A stretch of DNA of 64,000 nt from Anthoceros angustus (Eukaryota > Streptophyta > Anthocerotopsida > Anthocerotales > Anthocerotaceae), in the NCBI GenBank assembly GCA_010909165.1, contig MU008197.1, forward strand, positions 372,001-436,000, given 5' to 3'. The notes beneath the pieces were generated by a model, which did no database searches, was not told the DNA's origin, and saw only the letters and a list, made by a program, of their open reading frames with translations. The position numbers and the translations under genes were made by a program. How positions within the stretch are numbered: the first letter of the stretch is position 1; the number at the start of each line of letters is the position of its first letter. Positions 11,831-24,520 of the stretch are shown in pieces.

Positions 11831-11863
11831 CGGGTTGATTCACTCATCCAGGAAGAGAATCCT

Positions 11864-12480
11864 TTACGTTTTCCCATCCGCTTGTTTTTTTCCATGAAAC
11901 TTTCCCAGACCATAGACTCGTTTGTCTCCAGACTGTAGATTCTTTTTTCTCCAGACTGTAGACTCTGCCTCCAAGGCTCTGCTGAGATAGATTTTTTTAT
12001 ACTTGATGACCAGAAACCAAAACCGTGTCCAATCCCAACTACTGGCCATGGGCTACTCCTATGAACCATCTATTACACACTGATCCTTTTTTTAATAGTG
12101 AGTTTCGGTTGCTCAGGACATCCATTCTCCTAATCCTGCTCAAATTTCTGTTCATAGGCTTTCTTGGCTGCATTCTCAGCAGCATGGATACATTCAGCCT
12201 CAATAACACGTCGGACAGCCTTGGACAAGGTAGCATCAGCAATTGCATACATGAGTTGAGCCCTCTGCATAAGATTATTGGCTCTCGCTCGTTTTTCCTT
12301 TGCTATTGCAATCAGAACCGCAACTTCTGTATCCTCTTTTGCATCACCATTCGTGGCCTCGCTTGGATAACCATTATCCCCATTACGCGACCCCAGACCA
12401 CGGACGGCATCGAGATCCATGACGAGCGGCTTCAGTGGCAGTGGCAGGGGCAGTGGCAGTGGCAGTGGTAGCATTTCTGT
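11864..12480 (-). pseudogene. EPL exon-3 fragment, copy B (internally deleted)
   Basis: The minus strand carries a second copy of EPL exon 3, more similar to copy A than to the parent. It keeps an acceptor-like TTCCTTCCAG|GTAACA edge, then an expanded Leu-Pro repeat (CAGTGG units at about 12430-12470), MDLDAV, then jumps directly to the AVLIAIAKEKRARA helix and ends AENAAKKAYEQKFEQD. The roughly 90-codon segment between GDTH and the helix in copy A is deleted. The downstream tail PVVGIGHGFGFWSS is shared with copy A. No start or complete frame exists, so it is a pseudogenic exon copy. Confidence 0.72.
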
Positions 12481-13435
12481 TACCTGGAAGGAATAAATGA
12501 ATTGAAACTAGTCAGTCCCCGAACAAAAACTCAATTACCCCGTTTACTTGTCCATGAATAAATGAATTCAAACTAGTCAGCCCCCAAACAAAAACTCAAT
12601 TACCACCTCTACTTTCTCTGCCTTTAAAGTCTTTAAATTATTTATCGAGAAACTAAAAAATGATCAAGATATATAATCACTGAACATCCTATATAAGATA
12701 ATAATATCTATTAAATAATATTAGATATGAACTCTAGGGCATTGGGTTACCAAAGCATTCCGCACACCAATTGGATAGTGTGTGAGAACACTGTGTGTAG
12801 TATTTCAGACTAGAATAATCATTGAACAATTGAAATAAAGAATGCGCAAGTTGCTTGAAACCATATCATATTAAAAAAACGAATAATAAGTTCAATATGC
12901 TAATAAATGTGTACAGGCTAAAGAAGAAGTTTATCATATACTACATAAATAACCTGAGAACTTAGCACAATCTCAAAGATTATGTAAGGGATCTTAGGGG
13001 TCTTCCAAATGTGTCTTATGGTGAATGGGCTCAGCCCATCTTTCTTATTCAACAAAATACTTTAACAATAACAAGGAATTAGGAATGACGTACTTGTCAC
13101 AATTCCAAAGGTTAAAGCTTATTTGAGGCAATTCTAAAGACGATTCGAAGGTGGATGGCCTATCTATGGAAGTTCATTTTGAGGCAACTGGAAAGGCATA
13201 GGGTGAGTTTGTGACGGTTGGAAATTTTTAAAAAGTTCTAAATTTATAAAAAACATTATAAACAACATGAATATATTAAATTATATTATGTGTAATAATT
13301 ATTTCACTTAAAAATATGTATCGGTTTAAAAACATGTTAAACCATGATGTGGACTAAAATAAGCCATGTGATCACCTTAAGTTTGCCAATTAGCATCTGC
13401 TTTGGCTTTAGGTTCACAAAATCGGACTATGGGTG
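12480..13435. repeat. AT-rich flank of copy B, duplicate of the copy A flank
   Basis: This segment repeats the DNA flanking copy A at 6690-7500. It also contains its own 65-base duplication at about 12490-12610 (AATAAATGAATT...CAAAAACTCAATTACC twice). No coding potential is seen. Confidence 0.55.
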
Positions 13436-13545
13436 GTTGGAGTATGACAATGTTTTAGGTTTACCAAATTGGATTGTGTGTGGTTGGAGTCTGACAATGC
13501 TTTAGGTTTACCAAATTGGATTATGTGTGGTTGGAGTCTGATGTC
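13436..13545. repeat. 47-base tandem repeat
   Basis: Two units and a partial third of GGTTGGAGTCTGACAATGCT followed by TTAGGTTTACCAAATTGGATTATGTGT. The units differ at a few positions. Confidence 0.65.
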
Positions 13546-15479
13546 AATCTTTTTTTTGTCAAATCTCTTTGGCAGTTGTGGCAGCCAATACTACTACTCG
13601 ACTACATCTCGAGATGGCCTTGTTTCACAACCGGTATTTGTTTGTCACCAACACGCATGTTGGCATGCAATTGCTGAAACAATTGCTGCATTATAAAGTG
13701 GTTGAATTATTTCTAATGTAGCATGTGTGTCGTCTTTCACAGAATGAGGTAACTCATAATGCATTAGAAAGAGTTTCACTTAAACGATCTTTGATCAATA
13801 TTTTAAATATACTAATTTAATAAGTTCATGATGAAAAATCATGAATCCTATACCATTCTTTTAATAAAATATGTTGAACTATGGAATTGATAACTTAGGC
13901 CGATGCTAAAGATTGTCTAGTCAAATGTAGGGCCCATCACACCATGGCGCGCAGACATAACGGCTGGAGAGATTAAATAGTTATTATGTCTGTGCTTAAC
14001 TATGAACTTAATATTCGATGTCAACAAACATAGGTACCATGTGCATGAACTGTTCACGATGGTGGATTTTGATGACCATTTTAATGGTACACCAATGGTG
14101 TGGGTCCCACAAAGGAAGCAACCACAAGGGCCCTTGTAAAATGAATGGCTGCAGTTTGAAAAATGGTGGTGGACAGAAAGCTGGAATGGAGATCTTCAAC
14201 ATTTGTTGTTGATGATTTTGCTACAAAGTTATTGATTATTTGTTTAATATGGCATTGGGATGTGGTTGTGTTCTTGTGTTTATGGCATGTTTCTCGTGCG
14301 TGGCTTTGAAATCTTATAAATTGGTCCGCAATTATGATGATAAGCTACATGGGTAGAATTGCATCAAATTACGTACGTCAATCATGTAGAAATGTTCAGT
14401 GGCCGAGACGGTGGCAAATGGAAAATGATTACTTGAAGGGTTCTACACGAAATGGGGAAGCAAACAAACTGCTTAATATATGTGAATTACTTTCAGTCTC
14501 AGCGGGGTGGACAATTTGGTATGTTTTGTCTTGTACAAGTTTCGGTTTTTGTCTTTGGATGCATTTTGTATATATCCACAATCTCGGTTCCAGACATGTT
14601 CATAAAATATGCAAGGCAACTCCCACACTCTGGTCAAGATTGTACATCGGTGGAATTATTGGAGGCATGACACAGGTTTTTGAAGGAACGTTTTGCTTCA
14701 TCAAAATTGACACTTTTAGGTCACCAGATTGATTAGTACTTTACCAACTTTATCTTATTGTGGCAAATTATTTTATGATATTGGAATCATTGCAAAGAAT
14801 GAGGACTCTTTCTAAGAATGAATCTAGTCCGAATGGAGAAAGAGCCTATGCATACACATGCTACAGAGTCTATAGCACTCTGTAGCATGTGTACAAACTC
14901 TGTAGCATGTGTATGCATAAGCAATGGGAATTTCATTGCTTACCGTTAGGTCTATATGATGCAGCTTGTTGTTTTTCTTGTATAGATGCATCGAAGTCTT
15001 AAATCCTTGACAATCCAGGAACCATGTAGGCAAATTGCACATGCCCTCAAGAACATGGGGGCTTCTTGTGCAAACGGTTCAGCAGTTGTTAGATGTGTTT
15101 CCTAATACACCTCCCATGAATAGGCAGTATGCCACGACAAACGAAATAATTACATAGGACCCAGACGCAACATTGAGCATATGCCGTGGTATGTAGGAGA
15201 AAAAGGAGCAAGCTACTCAAGAAGCACCTAATTTTGCAGCCAAAGAATCCTATTGAGCGTGTGGTGGGAAAGTAACATGTTCTGAGGCTGCTACACAGGA
15301 AAAAGTATGCCTGGCATTGTGACTAAAACATGCCCTGCAATTGGTCTCTAATGTAGGTAATATATATACATGAATTACATAACCAATTTTCTAGTATGTA
15401 CTTGCCTTAAAAGGTCACGAAGGTTGGACGTCACATGGAGTAAAGAAGAAGTCTATCCTAATCCACTTGGACAGAATTT
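13546..15479. other. AT-rich DNA with unrecognised broken frames
   Basis: Plus-strand frames near 14018-14212 and 14334-14732 give protein-like strings with many aromatic residues but no motif I know and several interruptions. They may be remnants of a mobile element. A short inverted arrangement of TGTAGCATGTGTATGCAT lies near 14850-14915. No gene is called. Confidence 0.35.
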
Positions 15480-15850
15480 TCCTATATGAGACTTGGTACT
15501 TAACAACTTTTATCATGGTGTGCCTAAGTTACTTGCAACAAGGGCATCTACTCCTATCTACGCTACTTGCACCAAGGGCATGCTCTCCTATCTATGCTAC
15601 TTGCACCAAAGGCATCCACTCCCTTTAGGCACCCCATCTAAGTACTGACCTAAGCTACTTGCACCAAAGACATCCACTCCCTTTAGGCACCCCATCTAAG
15701 TACTGACCTAAGCTACTTGCACCAAAGGCATCCACTCCCTTTAGGCACCCCATCTAAGCACTGGCCTAAGCTACTTCCACAAGGCAATCAACTCCGTATA
15801 GTGAAGGACGCCATCTAAGTGCCGATCAAACAACTGTGTTCATTTTCAAG
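15480..15850 (-). repeat. 5S-rRNA-like interspersed repeat with 58-base tandem units
   Basis: Three 58-base units (15597-15654, 15655-15712, 15713-15770) repeat CTACTTGCACCAAAGGCATC and the following CACTCCCTTTAGGCACCCCATCTAAGTACTGACCTAAG. Read on the minus strand each contains GTACTTAGATGGGGTGCC, close to the 3' promoter element (C-box region) of plant 5S rRNA (AGTACTAGGATGGGTGACC). The same family lies in the opposite orientation at 49734-50217. The left flank (GGTACTTAACAACTT-TATCATGGTGTGCCTAAG) also matches that locus in inverted form. Confidence 0.6.
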
Positions 15851-16476
15851 AACACCGCTCCTCTCGTTGCGCTGAGCTCCACTTAGGGGCCTCGGAACAT
15901 CATACTCTCTATTGATGATTGGTTTGACGCGGAGGAATTCTCTCGTAAAATAGCAGCATCTACAAATTCAGGACTTGGGCTAGACCTGAAAGTCGAAAAT
16001 GCCTAGCGTATTGCCATCCTGGCAACATTTAAAAATTCGAAAATGTACAACGCGTTAACCTTACAACGGCAAAACCGTGTGGAACTGGCAAATTAGCCTC
16101 TACCACATGTGACCACGTTGGCGCAGTCACTTGTCACCTAACATTCTGCTTAGACATAAGATTTGGGCTACCCAAACGACTTGCTCAATTGCCCAACACC
16201 CTTAACCCTCCTGTACATGCTAGCAGTAGCTTAGCATTACTGAAGTCGCAAGTACCGAACTCCCTTCCATTGATTTTCGTTGGGTACCACCGCTTCAAAT
16301 TTACTGGCAAGAATGACATCAATTATCCACAGACATTAAAACCATGACAATTGTCAGACGACTGCGGCGTGTCGGCCCCACTCCGCAACATCAAAGTATG
16401 TCTAGTTCAACCCTTGTCTGTTAAACTACCTACCATCTTAAATGTTATCAACGAGCCTTCAGACGCAGGGGCATAC
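15851..16476. other. 3' region of the EPL gene, terminal exon not settled
   Basis: The EPL exon 3 ends at a good donor (AAAAAG|GTATGC, donor bases at 16475-16476), so one more exon is expected here on the minus strand. A candidate uses the acceptor TTTAACAG and reads TRVELDIL then TGA, near 16380-16415. A neighbouring acceptor would give FNRQGLN and a stop. I cannot choose between them. Confidence 0.4.
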
Positions 16477-19400
16477 CTTTTTCTGAGGGCTTGCGTCTCC
16501 TGTTGCTATCAACCTTGTACCAAGCCCCGCACCCAACTCTTGGCTCCAACTAGCTACTGGCAACAGCGGATCATCACTATCCGTGACTAGACTTTGCCGT
16601 GTACTTAACGGTCTCAACCCCGCAGAAGTCCTAGAAGGATTCTCCAAGCCTTTCCGCCAAGATCCAAAAGACGGACCCTTGTTAACTTCCTGACCCGCTG
16701 TCTTGCCCTGCCCATGTTTGGATACCTCAAAACTGTCAGACAATTCCAAGCTACCAGGGTGCTCCTGCGAGCACTCTCTTTGACAGTCATAATCCTGCTC
16801 AAATTGCCGCTGAAAGGCTTTCTTTGCTGCATTCTCAGCAGCTTGGACACACTCCGCCTCCATCACATATTGGACAGCTTTGGACATGGTGGCATCTGCT
16901 GTTGCATACATGAGTTGAGCCCTCGTCCTAAGGGCTCTGGCCCTTGCTCTCTTTTCCTTCGCTATGGCTATCAAAGCCTCCACAACAGCTTCTGGATCCT
17001 CTTCTGAATCCTGCTCTGCACCTACCCGCCCACTAGAAGTTTCCTTTTTCGAAGAGAATGCAAATCCATCCACTGCGTTAAGTTGGTTACCAAAACTACT
17101 GGGTTCTCCTTCCCGCAAGGTATCCAGATCCACCTCAATGGGGCTTTCCTGCTGCATCTGCTGATGAAGTTGCTGCAAATGCCTCACCCTCTTCCGTTTG
17201 CTCTCACCAGCCATTGAATTACCCCTTGGCCTCTTAAGTTTCCTTGCTGCCTTTTTTACTCTTCTTCTCTGTTCCGTGGCATGTGCCTTTTCTGCCACGA
17301 CTTGACTCCCTGGGACGGGAGCAGTCAGCACATGAGTATCATCATTCATGGCCTCCACTGGATAATGGTTATTACCATTACCTGACGCTCTAGTGAAGAC
17401 ATCATGGAGATCCATGGTCGTACCCTCCTGAAAAGAGTCTTCCATGTACCGATGACGAGCACTCTTTTTGTGACCTGGAAAGAAGCAATCTCATTCAGAA
17501 TATGGCATCCCACTTTGCCGGTGCCCAAAGGGGATCAAAGCAAAAACCCAGCAGACACTGCTAATCCCTTACCAGATACACCCTGATGCTCCACAGAACT
17601 ACATCTCTTCCCCGGGCTATCCAGATAGTACCCATTAGGAGTGGGCTGGGCAGCTAGGGACAACCATTGACGAGAGGCACCTCCAACCTTAACTTGCTTG
17701 CGCTGTGATCTCTGCTTTTGAAGCTTGTTTGATTCCAGGCCTCGAGGCCGTAAGCAGAAAGCAAAATGAGCTGGCGCCTTGCACTGCTCCAATAACTGTT
17801 TGTGGCTCACAGATGGAAACTGCCGTTGAAGCTGTTGAAACTTCAGCTCCCACTCTTTCCGTTGGCTCTCATACTGCTGCCACGGTGGAGCCTGTTTCAC
17901 AAGACAGTCCTCGTATCACCTCTTCTGACACCTTTTACGAACAAGAGAGATTCTAATAACAAGGGATAGCACAGAAGTGGCTCTCATACACAAACCCATG
18001 GGTGACGGAGCTTACCTGAAAATGTCTTATGAGGGCCATTCCTTTCCTAAGCCGCTTTCCAGCCCAGTAAGCATGAACGGACTTAATCACTTCAGGAGAC
18101 CCAAACCCACCGCAAGTGTCCATAGCATTATCTGCAGATACTTCACTCTTCTGGGAGAAGGACACCTTTTCTAATCTTTCAATGATACGCTCCAGTGTAT
18201 CCTCAGATATTCTAGGTCTTGACCTTGAGCCTCTGGTCCCTGCCCTCTCCCCATTGGTGTGTAGAAGCCACTGTTCATCTTCAGTGTCCATGTCATAGAT
18301 GACAGAGTTGCTTTGAAAACCCATTTCCTCCTCGCGTTCTCTTTGTCGGATATATTCCAAAGGTGGCCTAACAAAGCATTCCCCAACAAGCTTGGCAGGA
18401 CACTCCTCAATTGGCTTAACTCCAGGAATTGGGATCTGGGGTATTCTGGCATTCCTCTGATAACATAGTTCATGCATATGTTTGAACCGAAGCCATTGTT
18501 TTCTGTCTTCAAATTCAAGATACATACCCTTCTTCGCCTTAAACATCAGGGCATGAGTGTACTTGTTGCTTGAAGCTGTTGCATCAACTTGCACAGCTTT
18601 ATAAGTCAGAAATGTTTCACCCCTAAGACTTGCAGCCAGTGTCCACATCTCCCTGCCCGTAGACAAAAGTTCAACGGTTACACCATAATCTCGCCATCCC
18701 CTGTCCTCTCGCACATTCAACACATTACACATACAGCTGGTGCAGTCACTATCTGCTCGCCTCAAAAAGGGGAGCTCTGTTTGCCTATCGTTTCTCTCTT
18801 CATACACAGGAGGACTTACACTGTCACCGCGTCTGCCCTTTCCAGATGTTCCATCCAGATCATCACCAGACACTGGGCTCGACCCTTTCTTCCGTCGTTT
18901 CCTGGTCTCAGGAGCACCAGAAAGTCCCCCCTCTACCCATACTTGATTTCCCTTTGAAGCCTCACCGTTTGGCAACTCATCTGCCAGTGTGCAAGGTCGA
19001 GCTGCTCCCCCCCCCCAAGAGGAGCAGGTTGCCTCAGGGTCATTCACCCTGTCTGCTGGCAGGTCCACGCAGTGCACAATTGGCCTCTTTCGAGAGGCAT
19101 CAGCCACAACAGGCAATTCACCAGTATCAGCGTCTGGCCCCTTACAGCCTACAGACCTTGCACCGGGCTTCAAACCCTTGGCTGCAGCCTGCGTATCCTC
19201 AGCAGCTGTCGCTTGAGCATCCCGTGCTATGCCCCATTCTCTGTTGGTAGGACACCTCCTCAACTTGAAACGATGTCTGCGTTCAACTGTAGGTATAGCA
19301 GCAACTGCCTCATGTCTCAACCTCTTAGTCATGGCACTTGAATCCGATGATGTAGGCGGGGTTGATGAATCCTTGTCAGCCTCAGGCTTCCCAGTCCGTT

Positions 19401-22400
19401 CATTATCCCCATCTCCCTCTTCAAGACCTCGTTTGAATGGTACGGAGTGTTGCTGCTCAGTCTCCGTTTTTATAACACTGGTCAAACAGGGTTGCAGCTC
19501 ATCCACACCCCTTGCAGTATCCAAAACGGGAGGAGAACTGTTGATCTCCAAACCAGCACTGGTGGGCGAATCATCTTCCCTAACACCATCTGTCTCATGA
19601 CCTGCTTCACCAGGCAGAACCTGAGGGTTCCCGCAATAAACTCCTCCAAGAGCAGGGGAAGAGGGTTGCAGGTCCATAGCCTGGGGTAATATACATAGCT
19701 GCTGGCAGTCTGCCTCCAGTTGATCAGGATTGTCCACAAGCTCCCGAGGCAGGAGCATGCGTGAGGAAGGAAGAGTAAGATAAGTTGTGTGAGTGTCAGC
19801 CAAGGATGGCACTCCAACACTCCTGGTCCTCTGAAGGACAACATCTATGCCTGCTCCCCGAAGCGCCTGCAGACAAAGCTTGAGATCCACAATTGAACCC
19901 CGTGGCAATTCCACCCGAAGATCAGCATCAGGTGATGCTAGTGACTGCCGCTGTAAAGAATCCTGGAAGTAGCTGACAGGCAGCCTAGAACCGGACAGGT
20001 GCTGTATAGAGGACAAAAAGGACTGCAGGGAACTTAGACTAGCCTCGACTCTCAAACCTCCATATGATTCCATCACTGGTAAGCTAAGCAGAATACGAGA
20101 TGACACAGGGTCTCCTAAAACTGGATCATGCAATCCTTGCACAATGTCATTCGCCACCTCAACTCTACGACATTGCAAGCTAACATCAGACACAGAGGCA
20201 TCTGAATTTCTCTGACCCATTCCATTTCTGAGAACTTCCATACAGTCTGCGGGCGGAAGTTGAGTCAGAGTTGTTGTCTGGGCCGCAGGCATCATCCTAC
20301 TAGGAGAGCTTGGGCTCTGAAAGAAAGTAAACCCATTGATAGAGACTTCCAGGCCTGCAGACGTCACAGACTGTAATCCACTACGTAGCAGAAGCAAGGG
20401 TCTGCCTGAAACAGTTCCGATATCATCCTCACCGAAAGGAAAAGGAATCACCCTTCCAGTAGCATGAGCTCTCCAAGCTGCCTCGTGCTGAGAAACACCG
20501 GTTCTCTGCAGGATCAGACCATCAAGCACGTCCCTCTCTTCGATGTGTCCCTGTCCCGAATGATCTGCGGTGTCCTCCACCAGTAAGCTCATTGGTGACG
20601 GCAACTGAAGAGAAGAATCGCCTGCCTCCCCTGACTGGGGCTCGGTAGCACCCACGATTTGCAAAACAGGTAACCCTGAACCAAATAGCTGCTGGACTGA
20701 AGACAAGAAAGACTGTATCATGCTGAGTCCGGCCTCAGCTCTCAACCCTTGATCGACCACTGGTAAGCTGATCAGCAGACGGGTTGACACAGGGCCCCCA
20801 AAGCCTGGCCCATTCCAGGTACGTACACTGGAGCGAGTGACATGCACTTCAGAATGTAGCAGCCTGACATCAGCGGCCAGAGAATCAGTACGGTTGTCTT
20901 CGCTGCTCCTACACATCACCGCCAGACTCGTAGGGGATGGAGGCTTTAGCTCCCCGGCGGATGACATCTCCCCGGGAACGTCTGGAGTATTGGACAGGGT
21001 ACGATTAAACATGGAAACAGTTTGAGGAACCGATTCCAAATTCTCGTCGATAGTTGTCTCGGCTAAGCCGCCTGTGTCCGGAGCTACTTCGTCTTGGGCA
21101 ACTTCTGAGCTCGGAGATGCTTCGTCCTGAAAAGCCTCCATTTCCATGGGCACAGACTCCTGTTCGCCCACACCCTTCAGAGTCTCCACTGCAAAAAAGT
21201 CTCCTGAATCACTCGGGCCCTGGGCCGGAAAAGGAGCATAGCCCTCTGAAGTGTCCATCGGGCAGACACCTGACACGTCTTCCAGGATGCAGCTTGCACC
21301 TTCTGCTGCCCCAACACCGGGGTCAACATCTCGAGAAGCCACCAGATCGTCATTAACAGGACCTTCCTCGCTCGAACGCCTTTCACCTTGCTCGCCCAGG
21401 TCCTCGCAGACATAAACCGCTGGAGGAGTCGACTTTGGCGCTCCGGAGGCAGCCCGTCTCGTATAAACTGACACAATTTTCGGCTTATCATCTTTGGCAG
21501 CTTTGGAATCACGACCACGAGTGGACCTCCTTTCATAGAAGCACCCAGGAGTAGCTGCTGGTGTTCCAGAGGGCATACAATCCGGTTCACTGGTCCGATC
21601 TCCACTGCCAGCAACGGCAGTGGATGCCGCGCTAGCCCCTTCGAGTTCATCACTGATGAGCACCCTTGCAGTAGGACCTTCACAGGAGGACACCAACTTA
21701 CTCGAATCGTCCTTCGGGACATGAAACGGCTCAGATTGTGCTAGGCCATCCTCGCTGCCAGATTCAAGAGAGAGCTGAACAACTCCCGACGGCTCTGCAG
21801 GCCGCGACGGAGAAGGTATGCTGCTCTCATCTCCAGAAGCAACAAGACTCTTAGATTGCCTACGCGTCTTTTTGCCAGACGTCACTTTTGGAGTCTTCAC
21901 GACCGCAGCAAGTAGGTCCCCAGATTCACCGACCACCTCCCAGTCGTGAACTTGCAGCTTAAAATCCTCCCGTTGAAGGTCCAGCCACTCTTCATCCTTG
22001 TCGTCATACAAAACCCTATGCCGCTCCCTCACAGGACAGTAAGCCTGGACTTCACCATAGTACCACTTGCTATCGAGAGGCCAATATACCTTAAGTCGAC
22101 GACCAACAATACGTGCTGCGTCCTCCTGCTTCAAGGTAACTTGCTTGAAAGGTTTGTTCCGCTTTGTCACGCTTTTCGTGACGGAAGGTCGGGGGCGAAG
22201 AGCCCGGCGAGCGCCGTTTTCATCTAGGGCTGGTGACCCCGCCGATGCAGGAGTACCTTGGCTTGCCCGCTGGGCTTCTTCCTCATCGGGTGGAGCAGGA
22301 GTAACAGCGGCAACGCTCTTGTTCAACCTGGGACGCCCAGGTTTCTTCTTCTGGACAGGAGCAACCTCCGCTACCTGCTCCGGGGCAGAGCCTGCACCGT

Positions 22401-22686
22401 CGGCAGTAGTGTCCAGCCTCTTCGTCGGTCCCGGAGTGACAGTCCTGTCACCAGTCCTCCAGAGCCTGGAACCTCTAGAACCTCCCCTCCCGCCTCTTCC
22501 ACGTGAGCTGTAACTCCTCGCACCCCTGGAAGCCCCGCGATCCTGACCCGACTTCCCCTCTGCGCCTTCGATGGCACCACTATCGCTACTTTTATCAACT
22601 CCAGCTCCCCGCTTCTTGGACTCGCGATGTTCGCGTGAAGGCCTTGACATTTTGATCATATTTCCAGAGTCACTCTGCCCTTCCAT
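16477..22686 (-). CDS. EPL: Enhancer-of-polycomb-like protein with Tudor-like domain
   Basis: EPL proteins are subunits of NuA4-type histone acetyltransferase complexes in the nucleus. Three coding exons keep phase: 18016-22686 (1557 codons from the ATG), 17573-17891, and 16477-17474. A short terminal exon lies further downstream, giving about 2000 residues. From the N-terminus I see an Arg/Gly-rich tract (51-73), an AT-hook-like KKKPGRPR (113-120), and a Tudor-like domain (about 192-246, with YWPLDSKWYYGEV and YDDKDEEWL). A long low-complexity Ser/Pro/Glu region follows, then the conserved EPL block (about 1360-1557: ALMFKAKKGMYLEFEDRKQW and YDMDTEDEQWL). Exon 2 has the family's APPWQQYE and FAFCLRPRGLE. 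Exon 3 is Ala/Lys/Glu-rich. About residues 610-680 and 845-915 are an internal duplication. Exon 3 has been copied twice downstream (5.8 and 11.9 kb). Family call is firm; the C-terminal end is provisional. Confidence 0.88.
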
Positions 22687-24520
22687 GCAATTCCCTGATG
22701 AAACGGCAGGAGGGCTCTCAAATCAACGACCCAACCCAGATACAGTCGCAAAAGCTGGTGGCATACGACGAGCTTGCTGGAACTACAAGGTAGAGGCATC
22801 AAGGCCATCCTGGCTGGCTACGGCCCTAGGAGATCCCACGGCATGCACTACGAGCCACTGCGAGCCATGCCTGCCGGATCGGGTGGTGCCGCACAGAACT
22901 GCCAGATCCTTCCCTACTCCCCACTCAAAGACCACTCCAATCCACCCTGGCTCCAAAACTGCGGTGAACATCGATAAGCAGCTTCCAACATCACAGCGCT
23001 ATCTGCAGACAAAATTGGCAAGAAGAAAACGAGGTCAAAGGCTCGCACACCACGTCTTCTCTGAAGCAACAGGCTACGTAACGCATCATGTCACAAGAAA
23101 TGTGCCACATCTTGACACGGACGTCCACCTGACCTGCTGCACAAGAACCACAACCGCACCGACAGAGAGGACAACAGCAACAAGAACGACGCACTCACAC
23201 GAATCACAGCAAGGCCAAGCCTAGCGGACCTGAAGAGAACGATGAACCGAAGGCAGACGCATTCCGGGACTCAGGCGGCAGGGAGACAACCAACCACTCG
23301 TCTGATCTGTCACACAAGTGCTAGCCACCAAACTACCAACACATCGCCTAGCCGACCAGCATGACGCAATGCAAATCAGGTGGACAAAATAATATCCTCC
23401 AGGATCTTGAACTTAGCCTCCGCAGGGAGGGCTCCGGGAGATTGCGCAAAGCACGAGGCCTGATTGATGACAGCAACAAGGCCGGCGCCAGCGCAAAATC
23501 TTGGCCCTCTCACGCGCGCAGCCGCAGCAGGCAAGCACAAGCACCAAACACATGACGCGCCGACAACAAACCTCAGGAGACAAGAAAAGCGACTCCACAG
23601 CCATCGGCAGGGAAGCACAAACCACCGCCGGGGTCAAGACGAAGGCGGATCTCGGGATCCCCCGTCCCAGACCCGACCGAGGCGGCGCGAGCGAGTACAA
23701 CAAACCTCGGGCCGCACCACGTCGCCATCAAGCGAGTCCCTCCACACTTGGTCCCGGCAGCCGCACCGTGTCGCCTGGGGCACACTGACAAGTTCATGAG
23801 CACCTTCCTTCCCGGGCCCTGCTTGCAATCGCGCCGCACCGAAGGAGCTTTCCCACACCGCCGCCCGATCTCCCGCAGCAACAGAGGCGTCTCCTGAGAG
23901 ACGGCAGCCGAGACCGGTGGCGGCCGCGGCGCGCAGTAGCAGCAGCCGCAGCAGCAGCAGCAGCCACAGCCACAGCCGAGCAGCAGGCGGAGCAGCGGAG
24001 GCAGTGGCGCAGGAGCGCTGAGGTGGAGGGCGGCGGGGAGCCGCAGGGAGGAGGCGCATGCAGTGGGGTTCCCGGAGGCTCTACGGCAGGGGAGGAAGGG
24101 GCAGGGAGGAGGCGGGAGGAGCGTACCAGAGGCAGGAGAAAGGGGAAGCAGGCCGCCATAGCCGAGCTCGGAGCCAGCGCGGGAGGAAAGCGAGAGCGGG
24201 AGAAAGAGAGGGGAGAAGGGCGGGGACGGGGGGAAGAGGAGGGGAGGGGCACACGCGCCGCCCAGCACCGTCCGATGCGCTGAGATGGCCCAGCCTCCAA
24301 GCAAGCAAGAAAGCCATACTGGTAACTGCGGTTACCGCATACTCCGCGCTGCCCGGCTTGCTTACCTGCCTGCTACTGTAGCCGCGGCCGCGCCCTCTCC
24401 GCTTCCCGGTTATCGATACCCCGCTCTCCCGCCGAAAATTACTCCTGTCCGTTGTAACTTCTGTAACACGATATGGCAGTTAGACAAGGATTTCTATCGT
24501 AATCACATGCTCTAAGACCA
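22687..24520 (-). promoter_or_regulatory. GC-rich upstream region of EPL, probable promoter and 5' UTR
   Basis: About 1.8 kb of high-GC sequence precedes the EPL start on the minus strand. It includes CAG/CAC repeats at about 23940-24010 and purine-rich tracts at about 24060-24250. Open frames occur on both strands but reflect base composition only. The composition drops sharply to AT-rich DNA after about 24520. I infer promoter plus leader, possibly with a leader intron; no TATA box could be assigned. Confidence 0.4.

Noticed and set aside
14334-14732. 132-residue plus-strand ORF
   Set aside because: No motif, no consistent start, and neighbouring frames show the same weak protein-like character; probably decayed repeat DNA.
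23573-24304. Minus-strand ORF of 243 residues upstream of EPL
   Set aside because: Composition-driven Pro/Leu/Cys-rich string in a GC-rich leader region, with no domain or splice link to EPL.
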